Assembly: GCA_947258405.1 (NCBI GenBank)
Contig: CAMYIE010000009.1
Span: forward strand, 34,149 to 98,148
Direction of reading: 5' to 3'
From: an uncultured Eudoraea sp.
GTDB taxonomy: Bacteria; Bacteroidota; Bacteroidia; Flavobacteriales; Flavobacteriaceae
Length of the DNA stretch: 64,000 nt
Positions 8,146-17,348 of the stretch are shown here, in pieces. The notes beneath the pieces are model-generated. The model was not told the origin of the DNA, ran no database searches, and worked only from the letters and a program-made list of their open reading frames with translations. The position numbers and the translations under genes were made by a program. How positions within the stretch are numbered: position 1 is the stretch's first letter; every line of letters begins with the position of its first letter.

Positions 8146-9669
8146 ATGAAAGGCTTAATCTGGCTGTTCTGCAGCCTATTTTTACAGCTGGTTTTCCCCA
8201 ATAATGGCAAGGAAACCGGATTCACAGAAGATCCCGTTTCCCTATGTAAACAGATCATTTCGGAAGAACCGTCTGCCTGGGATGCCGGTACAAAAGCAAA
8301 ACTGTTATCGGCTTTTGGGGATGTTTCATCACTGGGCCGGAACGATGATAAATATGTTTTGCTGGAATCTCCGGGATTAGCGTTCGACTATTATCAGGGA
8401 GGTTATAGCAATATGGGAGACAATATCTCCAAAGGTCTCCTATTAGAAATGCTCAGCCAGGCACTTAACAGCCCTGAAGCTGTGGTTTCCAAACTTGCTA
8501 AGGCTACCATCAATCGTAGCCTGACTGAATACAATAGAGCTTTCCGTATTGCAGAAAACTATCAGCAAACCGATGAAATAAGTCTTGAATCATCATTACA
8601 ATTTCTTGAAAACAGATATGGCTACTCAAAACTAGATGTTGCCAGGAAGTTGTTGGAGAGCCCATTGGACCAGCAGAAGTCTGCAGCAGACGAAATGAAT
8701 AAGAAAAAGGTATTAGCCAAACTTCGCGAAATTGAAAAGAAATATCCCGATCAGATAGCCTGGGTAGAGGCATTACCCTTACTGGAGGAGTGGTATCGTT
8801 TACTGGAAGAGGGCAAAGTTGGTCTGGCAGGCTATCGTCCATATCTGGACTTTAAAAAATCCATGGATCGGTTAAATCAATCGAGGATCAACGACCGGAT
8901 TAGCTTCAGGTCGGGTATAAAGATCACCTATCCCGACGCTACTACTACATGGACACAACCTGGCCCTGTAGATATAAAATGGGAAGCCTCGAATATCGAT
9001 AAAACCAAACCTATCAGATTTTTCCTGGTGAAAGACGATATGGTGGTGCAGGACCTTGGCACGTTTAAAAACTCTGAATATGAGGAAGGTATATCCTTGA
9101 GAAGAGGACTTCCCGGAGGATCCAATTACAGGATAATGGGTATAGAACAACAGCCTGTGAACAAGTACCATGTAGCTAAATTTGCCACGCCCTTCTTTAC
9201 TATTGAAAAAGCTCCGCGAAAGGTAGAAAAAGCAAAGCCAGTAGAGGTCGAAACAGAATTGCCTATAAAGTCATCAGCCGACATAACGAAAAATGCTATC
9301 GAAGCTACTCCTATGAGGAAAACTTTTGCAGGGCGCACTATCTCATATGTAAAGGAACTGGTGGTAGACAGCGAAAAGATCCAGATTATTCTATGGGATC
9401 ACGGGAGGCAGGATGGCGACCTGGTTTCCATCTACCTCAATGGTGAAGAGGTAATTAAAAAGCACCTGTTGACCTATCGCGAAGTGATTTTCGAAATAGA
9501 CCTGGAAACAGAACAAAAAAATGATCTGTTTCTTTATGCCCACAACCTTGGCAAGTTTCCACCGAATACTGTATCCATCAAGATCAAGGATAAGAGCAGT
9601 ACCGAGGAAATTGTACTAAACTCGGATCTTAAAAGCTGCGAATCTGTGCTTATCAATGTGAAACAGTAG
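8146..9669 (+). CDS. Large secreted multidomain protein with Kre9/Ig-like and C-terminal beta domains
   Basis: 507 residues from the ATG at 8146. A longer frame from GTG 8119 would put polar residues before the signal MKGLIWLFCSLFLQLVF. Residues ~25-240 are mostly helical and charged. Residues ~255-350 (YPDATTTWTQPGPVDIKWEA) resemble the Kre9/KNH-type Ig-like domain of Bacteroidetes surface proteins. The last ~110 residues (IILWDHGRQDGDLVSIYLNG, LYAHNLGKFPPNTVSIKI) form a recurrent beta domain of secreted proteins in this phylum. It is probably periplasmic or surface-exposed and may bind polymers or partners. No enzyme motif seen. Function unknown. Confidence 0.7.
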   Translation: MKGLIWLFCSLFLQLVFPNNGKETGFTEDPVSLCKQIISEEPSAWDAGTKAKLLSAFGDVSSLGRNDDKYVLLESPGLAFDYYQGGYSNMGDNISKGLLLEMLSQALNSPEAVVSKLAKATINRSLTEYNRAFRIAENYQQTDEISLESSLQFLENRYGYSKLDVARKLLESPLDQQKSAADEMNKKKVLAKLREIEKKYPDQIAWVEALPLLEEWYRLLEEGKVGLAGYRPYLDFKKSMDRLNQSRINDRISFRSGIKITYPDATTTWTQPGPVDIKWEASNIDKTKPIRFFLVKDDMVVQDLGTFKNSEYEEGISLRRGLPGGSNYRIMGIEQQPVNKYHVAKFATPFFTIEKAPRKVEKAKPVEVETELPIKSSADITKNAIEATPMRKTFAGRTISYVKELVVDSEKIQIILWDHGRQDGDLVSIYLNGEEVIKKHLLTYREVIFEIDLETEQKNDLFLYAHNLGKFPPNTVSIKIKDKSSTEEIVLNSDLKSCESVLINVKQ

Positions 9670-9771
9670 CCCAGAGTCAAGAAATTTCAATATCCTCCTG
9701 CTTTTTGATATGACATTTGTCATGACCTGAAAGGGTAACAGCACCTACTTTTGATATGATTTATCCATCAT

Positions 9772-10950
9772 ATGTTAGCCTGGCGAACATTCTTCAGTAG
9801 CCTTGCCCTGCCTCCGGCATTATTGATACTCTTGGCCGGATGCCGTACTGATGTTTCTGGCCAGTACGAATACCATATTCCCGGTCTGTTTGGGGATGGT
9901 ATTAAAGTTGGATCAATAAATGAAACTCCACTTGATACATCACTTATTTTCAGTGTAATAAAAGATATTGCCGAAGATAAATTCGACGAGGTTCACTCTT
10001 TACTGGTATACAAGGATGGCAAACTTGTTCTGGAAGAGTACTTTGAAGGGCATGATTACGACTGGCAGGGCGACAATTTCTGGGGGCCAGAGTTCCAATG
10101 GCACCGTGATAGTCTTCATAATATCATGTCCGATACTAAAAGTATTACCTCTGCCCTTATCGGGATTGCTATCGATAAAGGATTTATTATAAATGAAAAA
10201 GAGTCTATTTTTACCTATTTACCTGGTTACAAGGCTTATGCAATCGGTAGCAGGAAAGAAATCACCATTGAACATTTACTTACCATGACTTCCGGTATCG
10301 AAGGCAATGAATGGACTTCTTCCTATCGCAATCTGGAAAATCCTATTATAAAATTATGGATGTGTGAAGATCCGATACGTTATATTCTGGAAAACCGGAT
10401 GGTGGCTATACCCGGAACTCATTTTTCCTATTGGGGAGGAAATCAGATCCTTTTGGGAGAAATATTGAAAAATGCTACCGGCTCAGACGTAGAGAACTTT
10501 GCAATTACTCATCTCTTTGAGCCGCTGGGTATAGATAATTATATATGGCCCAGGATTAATGACGGGCCACACGATACGGCCGGAGGGCTGGAACTTACCC
10601 CCAGGGCAATGATGAAAATTGGTATGCTCTATCTTAATAAAGGAGGTTGGAAGGGAAAACAAATCCTCTCCGAACGATGGGTTGAAAAATCGCTTACACC
10701 TTTTGGTAACAACCTACAGATTAAAGTGCCTGGACGGCGCTCCTGGCGACATGGTTATACCTATTCCTGGTGGACCAAATCTTTTGAAGATGAGGAAAAA
10801 GAAATGTTCTTTGCCGGCGGCTGGGGAGGTCAGAATATAATGATCATTCCCGGAGATGAGCTGGTGGTAGTCTTTACAGGAGGGAATTACAGCTCTGTTC
10901 CACCGCCCAAAAAAATTATGGAGAAGTATATTGTGAGGGCTTTAAACTAA
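9772..10950 (+). CDS. Serine hydrolase of the class C beta-lactamase fold, putative lipoprotein
   Basis: 392 residues. Signal with lipobox LLAG-C24, so probably membrane-anchored in the periplasm. The catalytic SxxK motif is S120-DTK. LLTMTSGIEG is the usual helix after it. The usual Y-x-N motif is represented by SYWGGN, which is unusual, and FAGGWGGQN plus FTGGN occupy the position of the KTG-like region. Members include esterases, D-aminopeptidases and penicillin-binding-like hydrolases, so the true substrate is open and an antibiotic-resistance role should not be assumed. The DUF6090 gene follows after 23 nt. Confidence 0.88.
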   Translation: MLAWRTFFSSLALPPALLILLAGCRTDVSGQYEYHIPGLFGDGIKVGSINETPLDTSLIFSVIKDIAEDKFDEVHSLLVYKDGKLVLEEYFEGHDYDWQGDNFWGPEFQWHRDSLHNIMSDTKSITSALIGIAIDKGFIINEKESIFTYLPGYKAYAIGSRKEITIEHLLTMTSGIEGNEWTSSYRNLENPIIKLWMCEDPIRYILENRMVAIPGTHFSYWGGNQILLGEILKNATGSDVENFAITHLFEPLGIDNYIWPRINDGPHDTAGGLELTPRAMMKIGMLYLNKGGWKGKQILSERWVEKSLTPFGNNLQIKVPGRRSWRHGYTYSWWTKSFEDEEKEMFFAGGWGGQNIMIIPGDELVVVFTGGNYSSVPPPKKIMEKYIVRALN

Positions 10951-10973
10951 CAGGTAGAAACTAGGTTAATGCA

Positions 10974-11753
10974 ATGATTCATTTTTTCAGAAGAATACGA
11001 AAGCAATTACTGAACAATAAAAAGCTCAGCACGTATGCATTATATGCTATTGGCGAGGTTTTTCTAGTGGTGATCGGCATTCTTATCGCACTGCAAATCA
11101 ATAATTGGAATAATCATAGAATTGAACGACAGGAGGAAACCAGGACTTACCAGAACATAAAGTCCCAGATCTCTGAAGATAGAAAAGAACTTCTGGAGAT
11201 TCAGGCGTTCAACCGGATGACCTTGGGACAGTTAGAGCATGCGAACAGGCTTATCAGTAATAAAAACAGGCGAGCTATTGATACGCTGGCGTATTTGGTC
11301 ATGATGATGTCACAGTATTCCGACTTTAATGGAAATGGCAACATCTATGAGACCTTGGTAAACAGTGGTGACTTAAAACTCCTCAAAAATGATGAGATTC
11401 CAATGCGAATCAAGAAGCTGGAAAACACCTATAATAGAATCAACCACCTGGAAGACCTGAATTGGTCTATTATCATTGAAGAACTTTCCAAAGAGTTACG
11501 CGGTGTTTTAAATTATGAATCATTTGAACGATTTGAGCCAGATCGGATAATTAAACCCAACAAACTTTATTCACATGAATTACAGAATATCATTTACGAG
11601 GTCCGCTATCTCTCTATGGGAAAAGACACCATTTATGAAAAAGCCATCAAGGAAATTGATGGTCTTGAAGAAATTATCAGCACAGAAATAGGAGATAATC
11701 CCTATTCAAAATTTCACATAAGCGGCAATATCGACTTTAAACCGCATCTCTGA
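10974..11753 (+). CDS. DUF6090-like single-pass membrane protein
   Basis: 259 residues. The N-terminus (FFRRIRKQLLNNKKLSTYAL, then GEVFLVVIGILIALQINNWN) is the signature of a family common in Flavobacteriia that I know as DUF6090. It has a basic cytoplasmic start, one transmembrane helix at ~25-45, and a long charged, coiled-coil-like periplasmic part. Function is unknown. Members occur in multiple copies in these genomes, often next to serine hydrolases or other enzymes. Here it starts 23 nt after the beta-lactamase-fold gene and is likely in the same transcript. Confidence 0.8.
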   Translation: MIHFFRRIRKQLLNNKKLSTYALYAIGEVFLVVIGILIALQINNWNNHRIERQEETRTYQNIKSQISEDRKELLEIQAFNRMTLGQLEHANRLISNKNRRAIDTLAYLVMMMSQYSDFNGNGNIYETLVNSGDLKLLKNDEIPMRIKKLENTYNRINHLEDLNWSIIIEELSKELRGVLNYESFERFEPDRIIKPNKLYSHELQNIIYEVRYLSMGKDTIYEKAIKEIDGLEEIISTEIGDNPYSKFHISGNIDFKPHL

Positions 11754-11804
11754 GACCACTGCCGGTAAAATTTGAGCAACTTTCGGCCGATATAGGATGT
11801 GGTC

Positions 11805-11975
11805 ATGCCGCCTTCTGCTTTTGAATTTGATAACCGATTAGCCCTGACCCGAATTGAAACCGAAAACATCCTCGAGGATCATTTTTACAATTTAGGAAGA
11901 GTTCAGCAGATGTTTGAGGGTTTTTATACGGATCTAGAGCTGCTAAACCGGCTGATTGATGATGAAATGAAATAA
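11805..11975 (+). CDS. Small hypothetical ORF (56 aa)
   Basis: ATG at 11805, TAA at 11973-11975; the frame is closed upstream by TAG at 11793-11795. The product is acidic and mostly helical by composition (RIETENILEDHFYNLGRVQQ, FEGFYTDLELLNRLIDDEMK). It fits neatly between the DUF6090 gene and the converging proline dehydrogenase gene. The composition looks coding, but I recognise no family and the frame is short. It could instead be the trace of a longer gene. Confidence 0.4.
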   Translation: MPPSAFEFDNRLALTRIETENILEDHFYNLGRVQQMFEGFYTDLELLNRLIDDEMK

Positions 11976-12001
11976 ACCTCTACCATACCGACAATTCTGC
12001 A

Positions 12002-13168
12002 TTACAGCTTCCGTCTTTTACGCTCTTTTTTTATAAGCTCGAGTTCACGGTTGGTTTGCCCTGCCACCGAGGTATTTTCCTCAGCTCTGCGTATCAGATA
12101 AGGCATAACATCGCGTACAGGCCCGAAAGGTAAATACTTCGCAACATTGTATCCTTTCTGTGCCAGATTGAACGAAATATGGTCGCTCATGCCATAGAGC
12201 TGGCCAAATCCAACCCTATGATCATCCCTGGAAATGTCAAAATCCTCCATTAGTTCCATCAACTTATAACAACTTTCCTCATTATGCGTGCCGTTGAAGA
12301 GTGAGATGGTTTCGAGATTCTCAACTATATAAGCCACACAGGCATCGAAATTTTCATCTGTGGCCTTTTTAGACGGACATATTGGTGTAGGGTAACCCAT
12401 TTCCTCAGCCCGCTCGTTCTCTTTTTCAAGATAGGCCCCACGAACTACTTTAATCCCGATTTTAAAACCCTCTTTTAATGCCTTTTGATGGAGTTCTTTC
12501 AGGTAATCCATCCGGTCCCATCGATATAATTGCAAGGTATTGAATACTATAGCTTTTTCTTTGTTGTATTTGCGCATCATCTCCTCTACCAACTGATCGG
12601 CGGCATCCTGCATCCAGCTTTCTTCGGCGTCGATCAACAATGACACATCGAGGTCGTAGGCCTTTTTGCATGTTGTTTCGAACCGAGCTACTACCCTTCC
12701 CCATTCAGCCTTTTCTGCAGTGGTAAGCTCCTTATTTTCACCAATCTTTTGATAGAGCCCAATCCGCCCATAACCGGTGGGCTTAAAAACTGCGAATGGC
12801 ATCGCTTTTTTTTCTTTAGCGAATTCGAGTAATTCAAGGGTCTTTGCCAGCGCATTGTCTAATGGATCTTCGCTGTCCTTTCCCTCCACCGAATAATCCA
12901 GGACGGAATAAACCCCTTTTGCCCACATCTTATCAACCACCGGAATACAATCCGATTCATTCACCCCACCACAAAAATGATCAAATACGGTAGCCCTGAT
13001 CAATCCTTCAACAGGTAAGTGTGCTTTTATCGCAAAATGGGTTACGGCTGTACCTATTTTAACCAACGGCTCGTTGGCGATGAGCTTGAAAAGGAAATAG
13101 GCCCTTTCCAGTTCCGAGTCCGATTTTAAAGCAAATGCTGTTTGGGTATCCTCAAAAATCCTTTCCAT
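12002..13168 (-). CDS. Proline dehydrogenase (monofunctional)
   Basis: 388 residues, the usual size of the single-domain FAD-dependent enzyme of Bacteroidetes, which resembles mitochondrial PRODH more than PutA. It oxidises L-proline to pyrroline-5-carboxylate. Visible signatures are LLIDAEESWMQDAADQLV, IGIKVVRGAYLEKEN, FNGTHNEES and the substrate-binding YLIRRAEENTSV near the C-terminus. It is transcribed divergently from aroB across 122 nt. A TAnnTTTG element lies about 80 nt upstream. No pyrroline-5-carboxylate dehydrogenase gene is in the window. Confidence 0.93.
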   Translation of the reverse strand: MERIFEDTQTAFALKSDSELERAYFLFKLIANEPLVKIGTAVTHFAIKAHLPVEGLIRATVFDHFCGGVNESDCIPVVDKMWAKGVYSVLDYSVEGKDSEDPLDNALAKTLELLEFAKEKKAMPFAVFKPTGYGRIGLYQKIGENKELTTAEKAEWGRVVARFETTCKKAYDLDVSLLIDAEESWMQDAADQLVEEMMRKYNKEKAIVFNTLQLYRWDRMDYLKELHQKALKEGFKIGIKVVRGAYLEKENERAEEMGYPTPICPSKKATDENFDACVAYIVENLETISLFNGTHNEESCYKLMELMEDFDISRDDHRVGFGQLYGMSDHISFNLAQKGYNVAKYLPFGPVRDVMPYLIRRAEENTSVAGQTNRELELIKKERKRRKL

Positions 13169-13247
13169 AAATTCAATTAAATAAACGTATCAAATATAAT
13201 CACTGGAATTGTATTCATTTCAGTAAAAATGCGCTTAATTTGTGTTA

Positions 13248-13255
13248 CAAATTTA
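13248..13255 (-). promoter_or_regulatory. Candidate Bacteroidetes -7 promoter element for proline dehydrogenase
   Basis: TAAATTTG on the reverse strand matches the TAnnTTTG consensus and lies 80 nt before the proline dehydrogenase start. No clear -33 TTG at ideal spacing, so this is a consensus match only. Confidence 0.35.
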
Positions 13256-13290
13256 ATGCAGAACCAGTAGCAATCAAGTAAGAAGGTGAT

Positions 13291-14352
13291 ATGGAATCGA
13301 TAGTTACAAGCAGATGTGCGATCCACTTCAACTATAGGGCATACGAATCTCTGGAAGAACAGATCAACAAGGCTAATTATTCCAAAGTCTTTATTCTGGT
13401 CGATGAGAACACCAATAAACACTGTCTCCCGCAATTCTCCGCACAACTCGACAAGGTCTTTGACTTTGAAGTGATTGAAATTGAGGCTGGTGAAGCTTTT
13501 AAAAATATCGACACCTGTACCCAGGTATGGGAAGCACTTTCCGAACTCGATGCCGATCGCAGAAGTCTGCTGATCAATCTGGGTGGCGGCGTCATTACAG
13601 ACCTGGGTGGATTTGTAGCTTCGACCTTTAAAAGGGGAATAGATTTTATCAATGTACCTACTACCCTACTGGCGATGGTTGATGCTTCAATAGGTGGGAA
13701 AACCGGAGTAGATCTTGGCAGTTTGAAAAACCAGATCGGGGTAATCAATGAGCCGGCTATGGTTTTGGTCATCACCCCCTTTCTCAGGACGCTGGAAGAA
13801 CGCCAATGGCTGAGTGGTTTTGCTGAAATGCTCAAGCACGGCCTGATAGAAAGCGAACCACATTGGGCCATGCTCAGGCAGGTTATGCCTTTTGACAATG
13901 TTAATGACCTTATTTACGATTCGATCCAGATCAAGAACGGAGTGGTTTCCCAGGATCCAAATGAGAAAAACCTTAGAAAGATCCTGAACTTCGGGCATAC
14001 CTTAGGTCATGCCATCGAATCGTACTTTTTGGAAAAAGATAAATATCATCCTTTGCTTCATGGCGAGGCTATAGTAGCCGGTATGATCCTCGAGAGTTTC
14101 CTGTCTCATAAATTGCTTGGCTTAGGCACCAATCAGCTCGATGATATCAAAGCTACCCTTCTGAAACGCTATAAGCGCATCGATTTTGAAGAAGAAGACA
14201 TTGCAGATATTCTCGAATTGCTAAAATTCGACAAGAAGAATACCCACGGAAATATAAACTTTGTTTTGATCCAGCGGATTGGAGAAGCTGTTATCGATAA
14301 TCGTGTACCTAAAGAATTATTTGCCCACGCTTTTGCATACTACAAAGAATAA
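13291..14352 (+). CDS. aroB: 3-dehydroquinate synthase
   Basis: 353 residues, normal length for AroB. The enzyme converts DAHP to 3-dehydroquinate, step two of the shikimate pathway, using NAD and a divalent metal. The NAD-binding INLGGGVITDLGGFVAST, the NVPTTLLAMVDASIGGKTGV block, SGFAEMLKHGLI and the metal-site FGHTLGHAIE and LLHGEA are all present. No other aro genes are nearby. The conserved small protein at 14486 follows after 133 nt. Confidence 0.96.
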   Translation: MESIVTSRCAIHFNYRAYESLEEQINKANYSKVFILVDENTNKHCLPQFSAQLDKVFDFEVIEIEAGEAFKNIDTCTQVWEALSELDADRRSLLINLGGGVITDLGGFVASTFKRGIDFINVPTTLLAMVDASIGGKTGVDLGSLKNQIGVINEPAMVLVITPFLRTLEERQWLSGFAEMLKHGLIESEPHWAMLRQVMPFDNVNDLIYDSIQIKNGVVSQDPNEKNLRKILNFGHTLGHAIESYFLEKDKYHPLLHGEAIVAGMILESFLSHKLLGLGTNQLDDIKATLLKRYKRIDFEEEDIADILELLKFDKKNTHGNINFVLIQRIGEAVIDNRVPKELFAHAFAYYKE

Positions 14353-14485
14353 GGATTACATATACTAATTCCGCACTTTCACAACTCTTTAAAAAATCCT
14401 TTTAAAAAAAATTCTAGTTTAGGTTTATAGATAACCAAGATGGCTATTTACACCTTGCCGGTGTGTCATCAACAATAAACCAGCG

Positions 14486-14806
14486 ATGAAGCGAATACTA
14501 GTAGATTACAAAAAACTCGACCGTAATTTAGCGGCCCTGCTCATAGAGAGTTATCCCAATGGCTATGGAGACGATGATATCATCGCCTTCTCCAATGCTC
14601 GAGGTGAAATTGTGCAGGCTGTGGAATTACGCACTGAAGAAGCATTTTATCTGGTTAAGATCAGTAAAAGCCTAAGCCAATTCATATCAAATTTTGAAGA
14701 TGTTATCGAAAAGGAATTAGACATTAACGAGGATAAAGCGGCACAGGAACCTGAAATTGAACATAATTTCGAAACAGGATCCGAGGAAGATATAGAATTG
14801 GATTAA
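14486..14806 (+). CDS. Conserved small protein of unknown function
   Basis: 106 residues. The first ~65 (KRILVDYKKLDRNLAALLIE, then a YPNGYGDDDIIAFSNARGE turn) look like a compact alpha/beta domain of a kind I recall as widespread but unnamed in flavobacteria. The last ~40 residues are strongly acidic (EEDIELD end) and probably disordered. It is cytoplasmic. Its stop codon overlaps the stop of the convergent DinB gene by 3 nt (14803-14806). No function can be assigned. Confidence 0.75.
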   Translation: MKRILVDYKKLDRNLAALLIESYPNGYGDDDIIAFSNARGEIVQAVELRTEEAFYLVKISKSLSQFISNFEDVIEKELDINEDKAAQEPEIEHNFETGSEEDIELD

Positions 14807-15324
14807 ATGGCTAAATACCGGCTTCTGATCACATTTCTGTGATGCCTTTGATGGCCGCAGATAATAAAGCCCAATGCTGCCAAACTCATCAGAGAATTAT
14901 TGGCTTTACCTCTCCTTTTTAAAATTTCATTGCTAAACTTCGAGTATAGGGCGATAGTAGAAGCCCTTACCGCCTCATATTCTTCAGTAACATCATCCTT
15001 TGTCCGCTTCGATGCTCCTGAAAAGTGCACATAAGCATCCTGATCAAAACCTGGAAGATCGGTGTTATCGTTTCTGGAAAACCTTAGTGCACGGTACTGA
15101 AAAACCCTCTCGGCATCCAGGATGTGTACTAAAACCTCAGCAATAGTCCATTTTCCCTCACCATATGAACTATGCCATTTTTCATCCGGAATACTGGCGA
15201 TGAATTGCGGGAAATTTATAAGTTGCTTTTTAAGGATTTCTATCAGATCCACATCCCCCAATTCCATTATATAAGGATGATAGAAGGGATGATAGTCGTC
15301 TTTGTGTAAATCTGAAGCTTTCAT
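14803..15324 (-). CDS. DinB-fold putative metal-dependent protein
   Basis: 173 residues of the DinB/YfiT-like four-helix bundle superfamily. The three-His metal site typical of the fold is visible as His67 (EVLVHILDAERVF) and the GHQRHH pair at 158-162. The WTIAEVLVHILDAERV segment is characteristic. Members act as thiol transferases (for example with bacillithiol) or have unknown roles; the name comes from a damage-inducible gene and does not mean a DNA polymerase here. Tail-to-tail overlap with the upstream small gene. Confidence 0.85.
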   Translation of the reverse strand: MKASDLHKDDYHPFYHPYIMELGDVDLIEILKKQLINFPQFIASIPDEKWHSSYGEGKWTIAEVLVHILDAERVFQYRALRFSRNDNTDLPGFDQDAYVHFSGASKRTKDDVTEEYEAVRASTIALYSKFSNEILKRRGKANNSLMSLAALGFIICGHQRHHRNVIRSRYLAI

Positions 15325-15383
15325 AGCGGCATTAAAAAGAATCCAGGCAAATAAGCATTGATATGGTGGAGCAGACTTTAATA

Positions 15384-15863
15384 CTAGAGTTCATTAAAAA
15401 TCGTATGCATCAATCGTTTTTTATCATTGATACTTTCCTCCAGCGAAATCATTGTCTCGGTCCTGCTTATACCTTCAATATCGTCGATCCTGAAAATGAT
15501 ATTTTTAGCATGGGTAGTATCCTGAGCCCGTATTTTACAGAAAATATTGAATTTCCCTGTGGTGATATGCGCAACAGTGACGTAAGGTATTTGCACAAGT
15601 CGTTCAAGTACAAATTTGGTTTGATGGGTTTTTTCCAGAAAAATACCGACATAAGCTATAAAAGAATACCCCAACTGAACATAATCAAGTGTTAGCGAAG
15701 AACCCTTTATGATTCCTGCTTCTTCCATTTTTTTTACCCGAACATGTACGGTACCGGCTGAGATCAATAATTTTTTAGCAATATCGGTAAACGGGGTCCT
15801 CGTATTATCGATTAACATATCGAGGATTTGATGGTCTATTTCATCTAGTTTGACTTTTCCCAT
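15384..15863 (-). CDS. Lrp/AsnC family transcriptional regulator
   Basis: 159 residues. The N-terminal winged helix-turn-helix covers ~5-55 (LDEIDHQILDMLIDNTRTPF, AKKLLISAGTVHVRVKKMEE). The rest is the RAM ligand-binding domain, ending with ISLEESI. Family members sense amino acids and control amino-acid metabolism or transport. It lies head-to-tail behind the M14 carboxypeptidase gene, with 101 nt between, so regulation of peptide/amino-acid use is plausible but not shown. Confidence 0.92.
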   Translation of the reverse strand: MGKVKLDEIDHQILDMLIDNTRTPFTDIAKKLLISAGTVHVRVKKMEEAGIIKGSSLTLDYVQLGYSFIAYVGIFLEKTHQTKFVLERLVQIPYVTVAHITTGKFNIFCKIRAQDTTHAKNIIFRIDDIEGISRTETMISLEESINDKKRLMHTIFNEL

Positions 15864-15964
15864 TACAATAAAATTTTTGGTAAAAAAACAAAATTACAAT
15901 TATTAATGCAATGAATGTCTACTTTTCTTGAATAATATGTAAAAATATAGGTCTATTTTATGAT

Positions 15965-17077
15965 TTAATCAAAAAAGAGTGAATTCAATAGGTGGTCTGA
16001 TTTAAGGAGCAGCAGATCATGGTCGGATTGGCAGTTGTACTCCACATGACCAAACTTATCTTGTAATCCTCCAACTTCTTCCACCACCGGATGAAATTCG
16101 ATACGGTTATTATGGAGTATCTCCTTATAGAGGATTCCAACACTCTCCCCTTTTTTATATTTACCAGCCAGGTGCTCCGCATTCCGGATAAGGACATCTA
16201 AATACTTTTTTTGGTTCGGAGGGATAGCATGGTAGTCTTCTACAGAATATTCGTCCAGGTCCCTATTGGCAAGAATATTCAAAGCAGTCAAAATGGCGTA
16301 CCACATAAACTTACGCGTTTCCTCCCTGTGATAGTCACCGGGATAGTGACCTGCCTCAAAAAGAAGGGTTGGAATACCGGCAGACTGCAACGTATCGCCC
16401 ACACAGTTCAGATTATGGTTATCGTCATAACGCCCTATTTGAGGACCCAACAGTGGCAACAACTCTTTGTGCATCCCCGCGATAAGTTTCATACTACTGA
16501 CCCGTGCAGGGGTCAGCCCCCTCTCTTTATCCGCTGACGGTGACAAAAAAGATAGCGTTGCAGGCCGTTTTGAATCGCCTGCACTGTAAATAGTGCGCTG
16601 CCCATGAAGGTTAAAACAGTAATCTGGTTTAAAGTCGGTGTATATTCTCTTTAAAACCCGACTTTCTGGTTCCTTTAGCTCTTGCGCATCCCGGTTAAGG
16701 TCTACTTCATTGGCATTAACCCTTGTATAGCAAAAAGAACCATCAGGATTTAGCATTGGGATAATTTTGATGGAAAATCTCGTTCGAAACTGTTTGGCAA
16801 GACTTGTATCAGTTCCCAGGCTGTTAATAATATCGAATATCGCTTTGGTAGTTGTAGTCTCATTACCATGCATCTGCGACCAAATCAGAATGCGCAGAGG
16901 ACCCTGGCCAAAAGAAAGTGAAAATATCTCCCTTCCTTCAACAGATTTCCCTTCAGTACTTACCGACCAATTAGAATGTTTTTTCATTAAAAACAAATCG
17001 AGTTGATGGGGGTTTAAATATCTGCCTGAGACCTCTTCTTCTTTTACAGATTCATAGTATATATCAGAAATATTCAA
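15965..17077 (-). CDS. M14 family zinc carboxypeptidase, cytoplasmic, TTG start
   Basis: 370 residues. The zinc ligands are His70 and Glu73 (QMHGNET) and His158 (NLHGQR). Glu241 (LLFEAGHYPGD) is the catalytic Glu. The substrate-binding N-R pair is seen in VDLNRD at 126-130. No signal peptide. The frame has no ATG before codon 31, well inside the domain, and an in-frame stop lies at 17087-17089, so the TTG at 17077 is the most sensible start. A TAnnTTTG element lies 22 nt upstream. Likely trims C-terminal residues from peptides or modified cell-wall peptides. Confidence 0.85.
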   Translation of the reverse strand: MNISDIYYESVKEEEVSGRYLNPHQLDLFLMKKHSNWSVSTEGKSVEGREIFSLSFGQGPLRILIWSQMHGNETTTTKAIFDIINSLGTDTSLAKQFRTRFSIKIIPMLNPDGSFCYTRVNANEVDLNRDAQELKEPESRVLKRIYTDFKPDYCFNLHGQRTIYSAGDSKRPATLSFLSPSADKERGLTPARVSSMKLIAGMHKELLPLLGPQIGRYDDNHNLNCVGDTLQSAGIPTLLFEAGHYPGDYHREETRKFMWYAILTALNILANRDLDEYSVEDYHAIPPNQKKYLDVLIRNAEHLAGKYKKGESVGILYKEILHNNRIEFHPVVEEVGGLQDKFGHVEYNCQSDHDLLLLKSDHLLNSLFFD

Positions 17078-17099
17078 GAGTGTGCGCTATTCTTTATCA

Positions 17100-17107
17100 C
17101 AAATGTA
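17100..17107 (-). promoter_or_regulatory. -7 promoter element for the M14 carboxypeptidase gene
   Basis: TACATTTG on the reverse strand, a full match to TAnnTTTG, ends 22 nt before the TTG start. It mirrors the forward element at 17143. Confidence 0.5.
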
Positions 17108-17142
17108 CATCCAAAAATAATTACAATTGTTATCAATTTAAT

Positions 17143-17150
17143 TACATTTG
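17143..17150 (+). promoter_or_regulatory. Forward -7 promoter element in an AT-rich divergent region
   Basis: TACATTTG in the 271-nt gap 17078-17348. It is ~200 nt upstream of the XRE gene, so either the leader is long or another promoter is used. The rest of the gap is very AT-rich and includes the inverted repeat ATTCAA-TT-TTGAAT (17301-17314), possibly a site for the XRE protein. Confidence 0.35.
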
Positions 17151-17348
17151 TAAACCATATGAGTAGTTCAAATTCGCTACTTAATACACAGTTGTAAACA
17201 TATTTGTTAAAATTTTGTTAGCAAAATAAAAAATAGTGTTATATTATTGTATATCAGTTATTTAATAAATATTATATAAAGTATTATTAGATTGATATTG
17301 ATTCAATTTTGAATTATTTAAGTATAGTATGGGCCAAAACATGTCACA

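Noticed and set aside
9710-9723. Inverted repeat ATGACA-TT-TGTCAT upstream of the beta-lactamase-fold gene
   Set aside because: Short, single occurrence, no second site; not enough to call an operator.
9772-10950. Beta-lactamase resistance gene
   Set aside because: The SxxK fold is shared by many esterases and peptidases, the Y-x-N motif is altered, and no resistance context is present.
13377-13898. 173-codon frame opposite aroB
   Set aside because: Antisense to the conserved aroB sequence, Ser/Arg-rich composition typical of shadow frames.
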